Shown here one piece after another: positions 16,264 through 23,411 of a stretch of 64,000 nt of DNA. Both the position numbers and the translations under genes were made by a program. Source of the DNA: JADGGM01 sp025449955 (GTDB lineage Bacteria > Gemmatimonadota > Gemmatimonadetes > Gemmatimonadales > Gemmatimonadaceae); the NCBI GenBank assembly GCA_036554285.1, contig DATBNO010000029.1:68665-132664 (forward strand), in the 5' to 3' direction. Below the pieces are notes generated by a model. That model saw only the letters and a list, made by a program, of their open reading frames with translations. It was not told the origin of the DNA and searched no databases. Within the stretch, counting starts at the first letter, position 1, and every line of letters begins with the position of its first letter.

Positions 16264-18360
16264 ATGATCGAGAGCCTGCTAACACGACCGGTTCACAAGG
16301 TGTCCGATCACGTCCGCTTCGACGGACGCGTCTTGTTCCTGACCGAGTCTCCCGAGCTGATCAAACGCCAACTGGCCGGTGAGGATCTACCGTTCGATCC
16401 GCACGCTCAGGTGGGTTCGGCGTTGCATCCCAAGCTGCGCGACAACATCTCGACCGACGAGATTACGCCCGCGTACATCTGCTACTACTTCGACGAGACG
16501 CTCGGTGACTTTCCATATCTCGGACTGAAGGCCGGCGAGGAATTTCCGATCGTTCGCGGCTCCGTCCGCGCGGGGCACTTCGTCGCGGCGGTGTCCGGAA
16601 AGCGGCGCGGCAAGGGCTCATCGCGCGAGCAGTCGCCATACGCGGAGCTCGTAGCCGGCGTCAGGCTCGTCATCGCCGAGAATATCGAGCGGATTTACAG
16701 GGAGAATTGCCAGAACCTCGGTGTGTTCACATCCACCGACTTCGGGCTGATCGAGCGCGTTCGTCGCGGCGAGGAGATTTCGCTCACGGAGTTCACGAAG
16801 GACGAGGGCGGCATCTCGCGCGGCATCATCGAATACGGCGGCCTGTTCAATTACAATCTCGCGCGGCTGCAGGGGAAAGTGACGGTGCCCACCGTCGTCA
16901 CGCCGCGTCGCCCGATGACGATCGCCGAGAAAATCTTCGCGCGGCATTGGGTAGCGGATCCCGCGACTGGCGCGATCGGTGTGGCGGCCGTCAAACCCGG
17001 CGATCAGGGATTCGTGCGGACCGATATCCGGTTCAGCCACGAATACGTGACGCCGATGGCGGCGATCTTCTTCGATCAGTTAGTCGGGCCCAACGAACCG
17101 GTCAACGATCCGTCGTCGGTGTTTTTCTTCCGCGACCACCTGACGTTCCTCGATCAGGTGATGCGGCCCGAGCATTTGCAAATGGGTCTGCTCGACGTCG
17201 CGAACCAGCTCGAGAAGAAGCAGCGGGAGTTCGCCGCCGCGAAGGGGATCAAGTTGTATGGGCAGTTGGATCATCGGCTGAACCTGCACGGCGCGCTTGC
17301 GGCCGCCGGCTCGGAGGCGATCTGTCACTCGAAGATTCTCGAGGCGCACGCGCAACCGGGCCAGGTGATCATCGGATCCGACTCCCACACGCCGCACGCC
17401 GGCGCGGTGGGGTGCATCGCCTTTGGCGTCGGCACCACGGCGATTTTCAACTCGTGGATCACGAACGACGTACGCGTCGAAGTGCCGCCGTCGTTCAAGG
17501 TGGTGGTGCGCGGACAGAAGCCGCCGAACATCACGGCCAAGGATTTCATGCTCGAGATTCTGCGCCACCCTTACATCAAGAACGGCGAAGCAATCGGCCA
17601 GATCATCGAGTACGCCGGCGAAGCGGTCGAGGCGCTCTCGGTGGACGAGCGCGCGACCATGACCAACATGGCCGCGGAGGTGGGTGCATTCACCGGGATC
17701 ATCGCGCCGGACGAGCGGACGGTGGCGTACCTGGTTGCCCAACGCGGCATGACGGCCGACGCGGCGCGCGCTCTGTGCAAGGGACTTTCGTCGGATCCGG
17801 ACGCGTCGTACGTGAAGGTGATCGAGATCGACGCCTCGACGCTGCGTCCGATGCTGGCGTTGCCGGGTGATCCGGGCAACGGGTTGTACGTGGATGAGCT
17901 CCCGGGTGAAGTACGCGTGGACATCGCGTACGCCGGCTCGTGCACCGCGGGCAAGAAGGAAGACATGGACATGTACGCGCGCGTGTTCGCCGAGGCGCTC
18001 GAGCGCGGCGAGCACGTGGCGGAACACGTGCGGTGTTTCATCCAGTGCGGATCGCGCGAGGTCTTCGAGTATTGTCAGGAGCGCGGCTACGACCGGATCT
18101 TCTCGGAGGTCGGCGCGACGTTCGTCGAGCCATCGTGCGGCGCGTGCATCAACGCGGGTCCCGGCGTATCCCGCACCAAGGACGAAGTGACGATCTCGGC
18201 GATCAACCGGAACTTCCCCGGTCGGTCGGGGCCCGGCCAGTTGTATCTGGCGTCGCCGTACACGGTCGCGGCGTCGGCCATCGCGGGCCGGATCGTCGAG
18301 TGGACGGCGGGGCCGGGCGAGCGTGACGCGGCGAACACCGATGCGCTCGTCCACGCCTAA
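16264..18360 (+). CDS. Aconitase-superfamily Fe-S hydro-lyase, swivel domain first
   Basis: 698 residues. The swivel (LeuD-like) domain comes first: ISTDEITPA near residue 60 and the substrate loop GKRRGKGSSREQSPYAE. The catalytic three-domain part (LeuC-like) then follows: QLDHRLNLHG, GSDSHTPHAGAVG, and the cluster cysteines in YAGSCTAGKKED and EPSCGACINAGPG. This order resembles AcnB rather than AcnA, but without the AcnB HEAT-like N-terminus. Members dehydrate and rehydrate citrate-like hydroxyacids using a [4Fe-4S] cluster; the exact substrate (citrate, methylcitrate, isopropylmalate or homocitrate) cannot be fixed here. ATG at 16264 is used. It stands alone, with an alpha/beta hydrolase ~100 bases downstream. 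The stop TAA lies in GCCTAACG. Confidence 0.85.
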   Translation: MIESLLTRPVHKVSDHVRFDGRVLFLTESPELIKRQLAGEDLPFDPHAQVGSALHPKLRDNISTDEITPAYICYYFDETLGDFPYLGLKAGEEFPIVRGSVRAGHFVAAVSGKRRGKGSSREQSPYAELVAGVRLVIAENIERIYRENCQNLGVFTSTDFGLIERVRRGEEISLTEFTKDEGGISRGIIEYGGLFNYNLARLQGKVTVPTVVTPRRPMTIAEKIFARHWVADPATGAIGVAAVKPGDQGFVRTDIRFSHEYVTPMAAIFFDQLVGPNEPVNDPSSVFFFRDHLTFLDQVMRPEHLQMGLLDVANQLEKKQREFAAAKGIKLYGQLDHRLNLHGALAAAGSEAICHSKILEAHAQPGQVIIGSDSHTPHAGAVGCIAFGVGTTAIFNSWITNDVRVEVPPSFKVVVRGQKPPNITAKDFMLEILRHPYIKNGEAIGQIIEYAGEAVEALSVDERATMTNMAAEVGAFTGIIAPDERTVAYLVAQRGMTADAARALCKGLSSDPDASYVKVIEIDASTLRPMLALPGDPGNGLYVDELPGEVRVDIAYAGSCTAGKKEDMDMYARVFAEALERGEHVAEHVRCFIQCGSREVFEYCQERGYDRIFSEVGATFVEPSCGACINAGPGVSRTKDEVTISAINRNFPGRSGPGQLYLASPYTVAASAIAGRIVEWTAGPGERDAANTDALVHA

Positions 18361-18409
18361 CGCCGGCGCTTGGGCGCCGAGTGTGCTGGCGGGACGCGGG
18401 CGGTCCGCA

Positions 18410-18436
18410 GCCACGCCGCGGCCACGCCGCGGCCAC
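18410..18436. repeat. 11-bp tandem repeat, 2.5 copies
   Basis: The unit GCCACGCCGCG occurs at 18410-18420 and 18421-18431, with a partial third copy to 18436, in the gap between the aconitase and hydrolase genes. It is probably slippage in GC-rich DNA; no function is evident. Confidence 0.8.
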
Positions 18437-18457
18437 AGGGGCCGGCGATGATCGCAC

Positions 18458-19279
18458 ATGCGGGGTGAGTTCGTCGATGTAGGAGGCGCACGCCTCTACT
18501 ATTACGCCAGCGGCACGAGGGGCGCGGGAGAGCCCGTGGTCCTCATTCACGGTTTTCCGACCTCGTCGCATCTGTGGCGCGACGTCGCGCCGCTCATCCC
18601 CGACGGCCACCGCGTGGTGGTGCTCGACCTCCTCGGCTACGGCCGCAGCGATCCGCCTAACGGACGCGACCTCAGCATCAAGGGGCACGCCGAGCGGGTG
18701 ATCGGGCTCTTGGACGCGCTGCGGATCTCGTACGCGTCGATCGTCGGACACGATCTGGGCGGCGGGATCGCGCAGTATCTCGCGGTGCGGCATCCAACGC
18801 GCGTCGCGCGGCTGGCGCTCATCGACTCGGTTGCCTTCGACGATTGGCCGACGCGCCAGTTGAAGCTGGCTCGAACCACACTCCCGCTCACGCGCTTCCT
18901 ACCGGCGACGTGGATTCTGTCGATTCTGCGGTCGGAGCTCGAGCGCGGCTACGCGCACGAGGACAACGGTGCGCGGTCGATCGACATCTACGTGCGTCCG
19001 TTCTGTCTGCCGGCGGGTCGCGACGTGTTGGTGTCGCACCTCGAGGCGCTGGACGCGGAAGAAACGGTGGCGCTGCAGCAGCGTCTCAAGGACATCGTGG
19101 CGCCGACGGCCATCGTGTACGGCGCGCACGATCCGTTCTTGCCGCCCGCGATGGCCAAGCGCCTGCAGGCGACGATTCCCGGCGCGTCGCTCGACATCAT
19201 CTCGGATGTCAGGCACTTCACGCCGGAGGAAGCGCCGGAGACCATCGGCACCATCCTGAGCAGCTGGCTTCAGCGTTAG
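18458..19279 (+). CDS. Alpha/beta hydrolase with Asp nucleophile (epoxide hydrolase/dehalogenase type)
   Basis: 273 residues. The oxyanion motif HGFPTSSHLWRDV is at ~30. The nucleophile elbow is VGHDLGGG, with Asp rather than Ser, as in haloalkane dehalogenases and epoxide hydrolases. The acid is probably in VYGAHDPFLPP and the catalytic His in VRHFTPEEAPE. A cap domain of ~100 residues (LTRFLPATWILSILRSELERGYAHED) separates them. It probably hydrolyses a small epoxide, halide or ester. No signal peptide. The stop codon TAG is within GTTAGGCG. Confidence 0.85.
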   Translation: MRGEFVDVGGARLYYYASGTRGAGEPVVLIHGFPTSSHLWRDVAPLIPDGHRVVVLDLLGYGRSDPPNGRDLSIKGHAERVIGLLDALRISYASIVGHDLGGGIAQYLAVRHPTRVARLALIDSVAFDDWPTRQLKLARTTLPLTRFLPATWILSILRSELERGYAHEDNGARSIDIYVRPFCLPAGRDVLVSHLEALDAEETVALQQRLKDIVAPTAIVYGAHDPFLPPAMAKRLQATIPGASLDIISDVRHFTPEEAPETIGTILSSWLQR

Positions 19280-19302
19280 GCGTCTCGCGCCGCCCGCGGT
19301 GC

Positions 19303-21231
19303 TCAGATCTTGCGGACCTCGTCGGCTGCTTCGAGGACGTGCCCGATGTCGCGCGACAGCGCCCGGGCTTCGACGGTGGCGCTGTTCACCTCGCCCATCG
19401 CCGATTGCACGCCCGAGGCGCGCAGCTTGAGCAGATCGAGCTTGAGGTTCTGGAGCGCGATCCCGACGCTCTCCAGCTGACCCACCAGGCGTTCGCGCCG
19501 TGACGTGAGCTGCACGAGCGACGCGTGTTGGCGCTCGAGCATCGAGAGCCGCCGCTCGTGCTCCGTGGTTCCGTCGGGCTCGCCTTTGACCTGGGCGATG
19601 CGCTGCTCGAGCTGCGTCACGGCCCCGGGCGACAGGTCGCGATCGAGGTGGTGCAGCATCTGCGCGATGGACGCCGCGCGTTGGGCGAGGCCGTCGACCG
19701 TCGGTGCGACATCGGGGATGAGATCGCGATCCGCCTTCCCCAGCGAGCCGATGATCGCCGAGATCGTCGCGCGGTCGACGGCCGCCCGCCTAACCGCTTC
19801 GCCGTGCGGGCCGGCGAGCACGTCCGGCGGCGCGAGCTGGGCCGCGTCGAGCTCGGCTTGCGACGGCCCCGGCAGCGCCGGCGCACCGGCGCCGGTGCCG
19901 ACGCTGCGCACCGCATCGGGATCGGGCTTCTTGAAGATGCGCTTCCAGGTGACGCCCTCCGCCCACAGGCCGCTCCACTGCTTCATCACCGACGCGCCCA
20001 TGCCTAACGCTGCGAACAGGAACCACGGAAACTCCGGCGACGTCAGCATGTTGATGCCGGCCAGCATGCCGACCACGATAGCCGTGCTCGCGAGGTTGCG
20101 ACGGAATACCGTGATGCGCTCGTCGAGCGGCCTCGAGCGCCATCGGTCGTCGCGCGCGGCGCGGCGCGAGTCGCGGTACGTCATCGCCTGCGCGGCGAGC
20201 TGTATCGCATCGGCGTGGTGTTGGGCAGCTAGCGCCTGCGGCGCCACGATCGGCGGCGGGCGAACGGGAGCCGGGGCGGCGATGGGCTGCGGGGCGGCGC
20301 GCGTCTGGTCGGCCGGCGGCGGCCACGAGCCGGGCGGCGCCACGATGCGCGGCGGCGCCGACGCCGGTGTATGTTGCCACGGGACACGCGGCGCCTCGTC
20401 GCGGAGGATCGCGTCGCGAAACGCGGTTGCCGTGGGCCAGCGGTCCTCGGGACGTTTGACTAACGCCCGCGCGATGGCGCCCTCGAGCGCCGGCGGGACG
20501 TCGGCGCGCAACGAGCGCAAAGGGCGCGGCGTCTCGCTGATGTGCTTCATCATCATCGCCGGGGTATTGCCGGCCTGGAACGGCAGCACGCCCGACAGCG
20601 CCTGGTAGGCGACCACGCCCAACGAATAGATGTCGCTGCGGCCGTCCACTTCCCGCTCGCCTAACGCCTGCTCCGGCGACATGTACGCGGGCGTCCCGAC
20701 GGCGATCCCGGTGACCGTCAGGCGCGACTCGGCTTCCACCGCGCGCGCGATGCCGAAGTCGGTGACCATGGGCCGCCCGCTCTCGCGGTCGAGGAGGATG
20801 TTGTCCGGCTTCACATCGCGGTGCACCACGCCGTGCGCGTGCGCGTAGGCGAGTGCGCCGGCCACATCGGCCAGAATGCGCCGCGCATCGGGGATGGGCA
20901 TCGGGCCGCGCGCGATGCAGGCCGCCAAGCTCTCTCCCTCGACCAGGCCCATCACGAAGAACACGATCCCGTCGCGTTCGTCGACCGAATAAATGGGCAC
21001 GATGTTGGGATGGCTCAGCTGCGCGGCGGTTTGCGCCTCACGCAGGAATCGCCGGCGCACGTCCTCGCGGAACGCCAGCTCGGGCGGCAGGACCTTGATG
21101 GCGACGGCGCGCTTGAGGCGCAGGTCCGTGGCGCGGTAGACCACCGCCATCCCGCCGCGCCCGATTTCGGCGTTCACCAGATACGCATCGCCGACCGCCG
21201 CGGTCACGCGATCGCGCATGGGATCCGTCAC
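19303..21231 (-). CDS. Ser/Thr protein kinase with 2TM and coiled-coil tail (paralogue B)
   Basis: 642 residues. Kinase domain ~15-275: GRGGMAVV loop, VAIK Lys, HRDVKPDN catalytic loop, TDFG, and GTPAYMSPEQ activation segment (Hanks type, active). A Pro/Ala linker follows, then a two-helix membrane hairpin at ~385-440 (TAIVVGMLAGINML / FPWFLFAALGMGASVM). A ~200-residue helical cytoplasmic tail ends it (LEQRIAQVKGEPD..., RREERLVGQLESVG..., LKLDLLKLRASGV). It has no PASTA domains. It begins 3 bases after the end of a paralogous kinase and is transcribed with it. The tail may dimerise or hold partners; substrates are unknown. Confidence 0.88.
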   Translation of the reverse strand: MTDPMRDRVTAAVGDAYLVNAEIGRGGMAVVYRATDLRLKRAVAIKVLPPELAFREDVRRRFLREAQTAAQLSHPNIVPIYSVDERDGIVFFVMGLVEGESLAACIARGPMPIPDARRILADVAGALAYAHAHGVVHRDVKPDNILLDRESGRPMVTDFGIARAVEAESRLTVTGIAVGTPAYMSPEQALGEREVDGRSDIYSLGVVAYQALSGVLPFQAGNTPAMMMKHISETPRPLRSLRADVPPALEGAIARALVKRPEDRWPTATAFRDAILRDEAPRVPWQHTPASAPPRIVAPPGSWPPPADQTRAAPQPIAAPAPVRPPPIVAPQALAAQHHADAIQLAAQAMTYRDSRRAARDDRWRSRPLDERITVFRRNLASTAIVVGMLAGINMLTSPEFPWFLFAALGMGASVMKQWSGLWAEGVTWKRIFKKPDPDAVRSVGTGAGAPALPGPSQAELDAAQLAPPDVLAGPHGEAVRRAAVDRATISAIIGSLGKADRDLIPDVAPTVDGLAQRAASIAQMLHHLDRDLSPGAVTQLEQRIAQVKGEPDGTTEHERRLSMLERQHASLVQLTSRRERLVGQLESVGIALQNLKLDLLKLRASGVQSAMGEVNSATVEARALSRDIGHVLEAADEVRKI

Positions 21232-21234
21232 ACG

Positions 21235-23190
21235 CTAGCGCGCTCCACGCGTCGCACCACGGCTCGCCGCGGCCCGCCGCGCCTCATCCACGCCGCCCAC
21301 GGCGGCATCGACCTCGTCGGCCAGCGAGCGCGCGCGCTCCGTGAGCAACGTGATGTGTTGACTAACGCCGGCCACGCCGCCGGCGCGCAGGCGCAGCACG
21401 TCGACGCGCATGCTCTGCAGCGCCAGGGCGCAGCTCTCGAGCTTGCCCAACGTGTCGCCGCGGCGCTTGCCCGTGTCGGCCACGGCGCGCCGGTCGCGCT
21501 TGAGTCGCGCGAGGCGCCGCACACGCTCCTCGCTCGCCGCGTACTCGAGCGGGTTGGCCTGCGCCTCGAGCGTCGTGATCTCCTTCTCGATGCGCTCGGC
21601 GTCATCGGGGCGCGAGTTCCGATCGAGATCGACTAACGACAATGCCAGCGCCTGCACGCGGTGATACAACCCCTCGGCGGCCGGGATGACGCCCTCGACC
21701 AGGTTCTGATCGGACGTCGGCAGCGACATGACTAACCGAAGGATCTCGCCGCGATCCACCTCGGCGCGGCGCACGGTATCGATGTATCGGCCGAAATCGG
21801 CGGACGGCGTGCCGCCCGGAGTCGTCGGCACGGCGGGAAGCGCGGCGCGCGCGGCCTGCTCCCGCAGGCGCAGCTCGTCGCGCTTGCGCTTGTTGAACAC
21901 CGACTGCGCCTGCTCGACCGTCTCCGACGCGACGTCGACCAACCGGCGGTCGCGAGGCTGGCGGAACACGTCGCGCCAATCGTACCCGGCCGACCAGAGA
22001 CGCGAGTACCGCGCCGCCATGATCATGCTCCAAATCACCGTGATGCCGAGCAGGCCCGAGCTCCAGAAGATCGACGCGAGGACAATGACGACGTTGACCG
22101 AGAAATATTTGAGGAAGCTGGATCGGAACTTCTGCACCTCGGGCGCCGACCAGCGCGCCACGTCGTCGGCCGTCGGCGTGGTGTGATGCACCTGGTTAGG
22201 CATCACCCCCATACCGGCGCCGTACGGCATGGGGTATTGCGCCACGGGCAGCGGCGATTGCGACGGCGGCCCCCAGGCCGGCGGCGGCGATGTCACCTGT
22301 CCGGTGGGCGCGGGCATCTGGCTCATGTCGCCCGACAATGCCGCCTCGAACGCGGTCGCGCTCGGGAAGCGCTGCGCGGGTTCCTTCTCGAGCAGCGCCA
22401 TGATCGCGGCCGACAGATCGGGCGGCACATCGGGACGCACCTGGTCCACCGGCGCCGGACGCTCCGAGATGTGCTTCATCAGCATCGCGGCCGTGCTCGA
22501 CGCCTGGAACGGGAGCTGGCCCGCCAGCATCTGGTAGGCCACGATGCCTAACGAATAGAGATCGCTGCGCCCGTCGATCTCGCGGTCGCCGGCTGCCTGC
22601 TCCGGCGACATGTAGGCCGGCGTGCCGATCGCCACGCCGGTCGCCGTGAGGCGCGAGTCGGCGCCTTCCTGGATCGCGCGCGCAATACCGAAGTCGGTCA
22701 CCATCGCGCGGTCGTCTTCGCCCAACAGAATGTTGTCGGGCTTGATGTCGCGATGGATCACGCCGCGCGCGTGCGCGTACGCGAGCGCGTCGGCCACTTC
22801 ACGGAGAATGCTGCGCGCATCCTCCACCGCCATCGGCCCGCGCTCGACAAGTCGTTTGGCCAGCGTGTCGCCGTCCACACACGCCATCACGAAGAACACG
22901 AGACCTTCGCGCTCGTCGACGCTGTAAATCGGAACGATGTTGGGATGGTTGAGCTGCGCCGCGGTCTCGGCTTCGCGCAAAAAGCGCGACTTGATCTCCC
23001 CACGGAACGCCAGCTCCGGCGGCAAGACCTTGATCGCCACCATGCGTTTGAGGCGGCGATCCTTGGCGCGATACACGATGCCCATGCCGCCACGTCCGAG
23101 CTCGCGATCCAGCTCGTAGTTAGCCGACAACGCGCGCTCGACGAGCGCGTTCAGTTCGGCATCGGATGAGAGGGCCGTCGGATCGGGCAC
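21235..23190 (-). CDS. Ser/Thr protein kinase with 2TM and coiled-coil tail (paralogue A)
   Basis: 651 residues, first gene of the pair, GTG start at 23190. The kinase motifs are complete: GRGGMGIVYRA, VAIKVLPPE, HRDIKPDNILL, TDFGIAR, GTPAYMSPEQ. A Pro-rich linker (PSQSPLPVAQYPMPYGAG) leads to a two-helix membrane hairpin (YFSVNVVIVLASIFWSSG / LGITVIWSMIMAARY) and a long helical tail whose end (LALQSMRVDVLRLRAGGVAGVSQHITLL) aligns with the end of paralogue B. The catalytic domains are very similar and the linkers are not, so this is an old tandem duplication. Conserved tail pattern plus divergent linker points to a shared scaffolding role. Confidence 0.88.
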   Translation of the reverse strand: MPDPTALSSDAELNALVERALSANYELDRELGRGGMGIVYRAKDRRLKRMVAIKVLPPELAFRGEIKSRFLREAETAAQLNHPNIVPIYSVDEREGLVFFVMACVDGDTLAKRLVERGPMAVEDARSILREVADALAYAHARGVIHRDIKPDNILLGEDDRAMVTDFGIARAIQEGADSRLTATGVAIGTPAYMSPEQAAGDREIDGRSDLYSLGIVAYQMLAGQLPFQASSTAAMLMKHISERPAPVDQVRPDVPPDLSAAIMALLEKEPAQRFPSATAFEAALSGDMSQMPAPTGQVTSPPPAWGPPSQSPLPVAQYPMPYGAGMGVMPNQVHHTTPTADDVARWSAPEVQKFRSSFLKYFSVNVVIVLASIFWSSGLLGITVIWSMIMAARYSRLWSAGYDWRDVFRQPRDRRLVDVASETVEQAQSVFNKRKRDELRLREQAARAALPAVPTTPGGTPSADFGRYIDTVRRAEVDRGEILRLVMSLPTSDQNLVEGVIPAAEGLYHRVQALALSLVDLDRNSRPDDAERIEKEITTLEAQANPLEYAASEERVRRLARLKRDRRAVADTGKRRGDTLGKLESCALALQSMRVDVLRLRAGGVAGVSQHITLLTERARSLADEVDAAVGGVDEARRAAASRGATRGAR

Positions 23191-23232
23191 TAAAGGGGTC
23201 CTAAGGGGAATACAAGATGCTTAGTGTACCAT

Positions 23233-23263
23233 GGCCGGCACTGTCTGAAAAGACGACCCGGCC
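23233..23263. promoter_or_regulatory. Two-tier stem-loop in the kinase/lon divergent region
   Basis: Outer arms GGCCGG (23233-23238) and CCGGCC (23258-23263) enclose GTCT-GAAA-AGAC, a GNRA-type tetraloop stem. It lies between the GTG of the kinase gene and the lon start (222-base gap). On neither strand is it followed by a T-run, so it is probably a leader structure or a protein site. I see no CIRCE element or clear heat-shock promoter for lon here. Confidence 0.35.
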
Positions 23264-23411
23264 GACGTGGCAGTTGCATTACGTCAAAGCGACGGGAGGA
23301 AGTTGCAAATCCTGCCCGCGTGGCGTACCTCATGCCGTTGCGTGACATCCGGAACTGGCGATCCTGCGGCTCGATTCACGCTCTTAGACAGTAATCCCGA
23401 GAACTCACGAC

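Noticed and set aside
17080..18459. A 459-codon open frame on the minus strand
   Set aside because: It is antisense to the aconitase-superfamily gene, with His/Arg-rich low-quality protein, typical of GC-rich shadows.
23191..23411. CIRCE or heat-shock promoter for lon
   Set aside because: No TTAGCACTC-N9-GAGTGCTAA and no convincing sigma-32 boxes; only a two-tier hairpin is visible.
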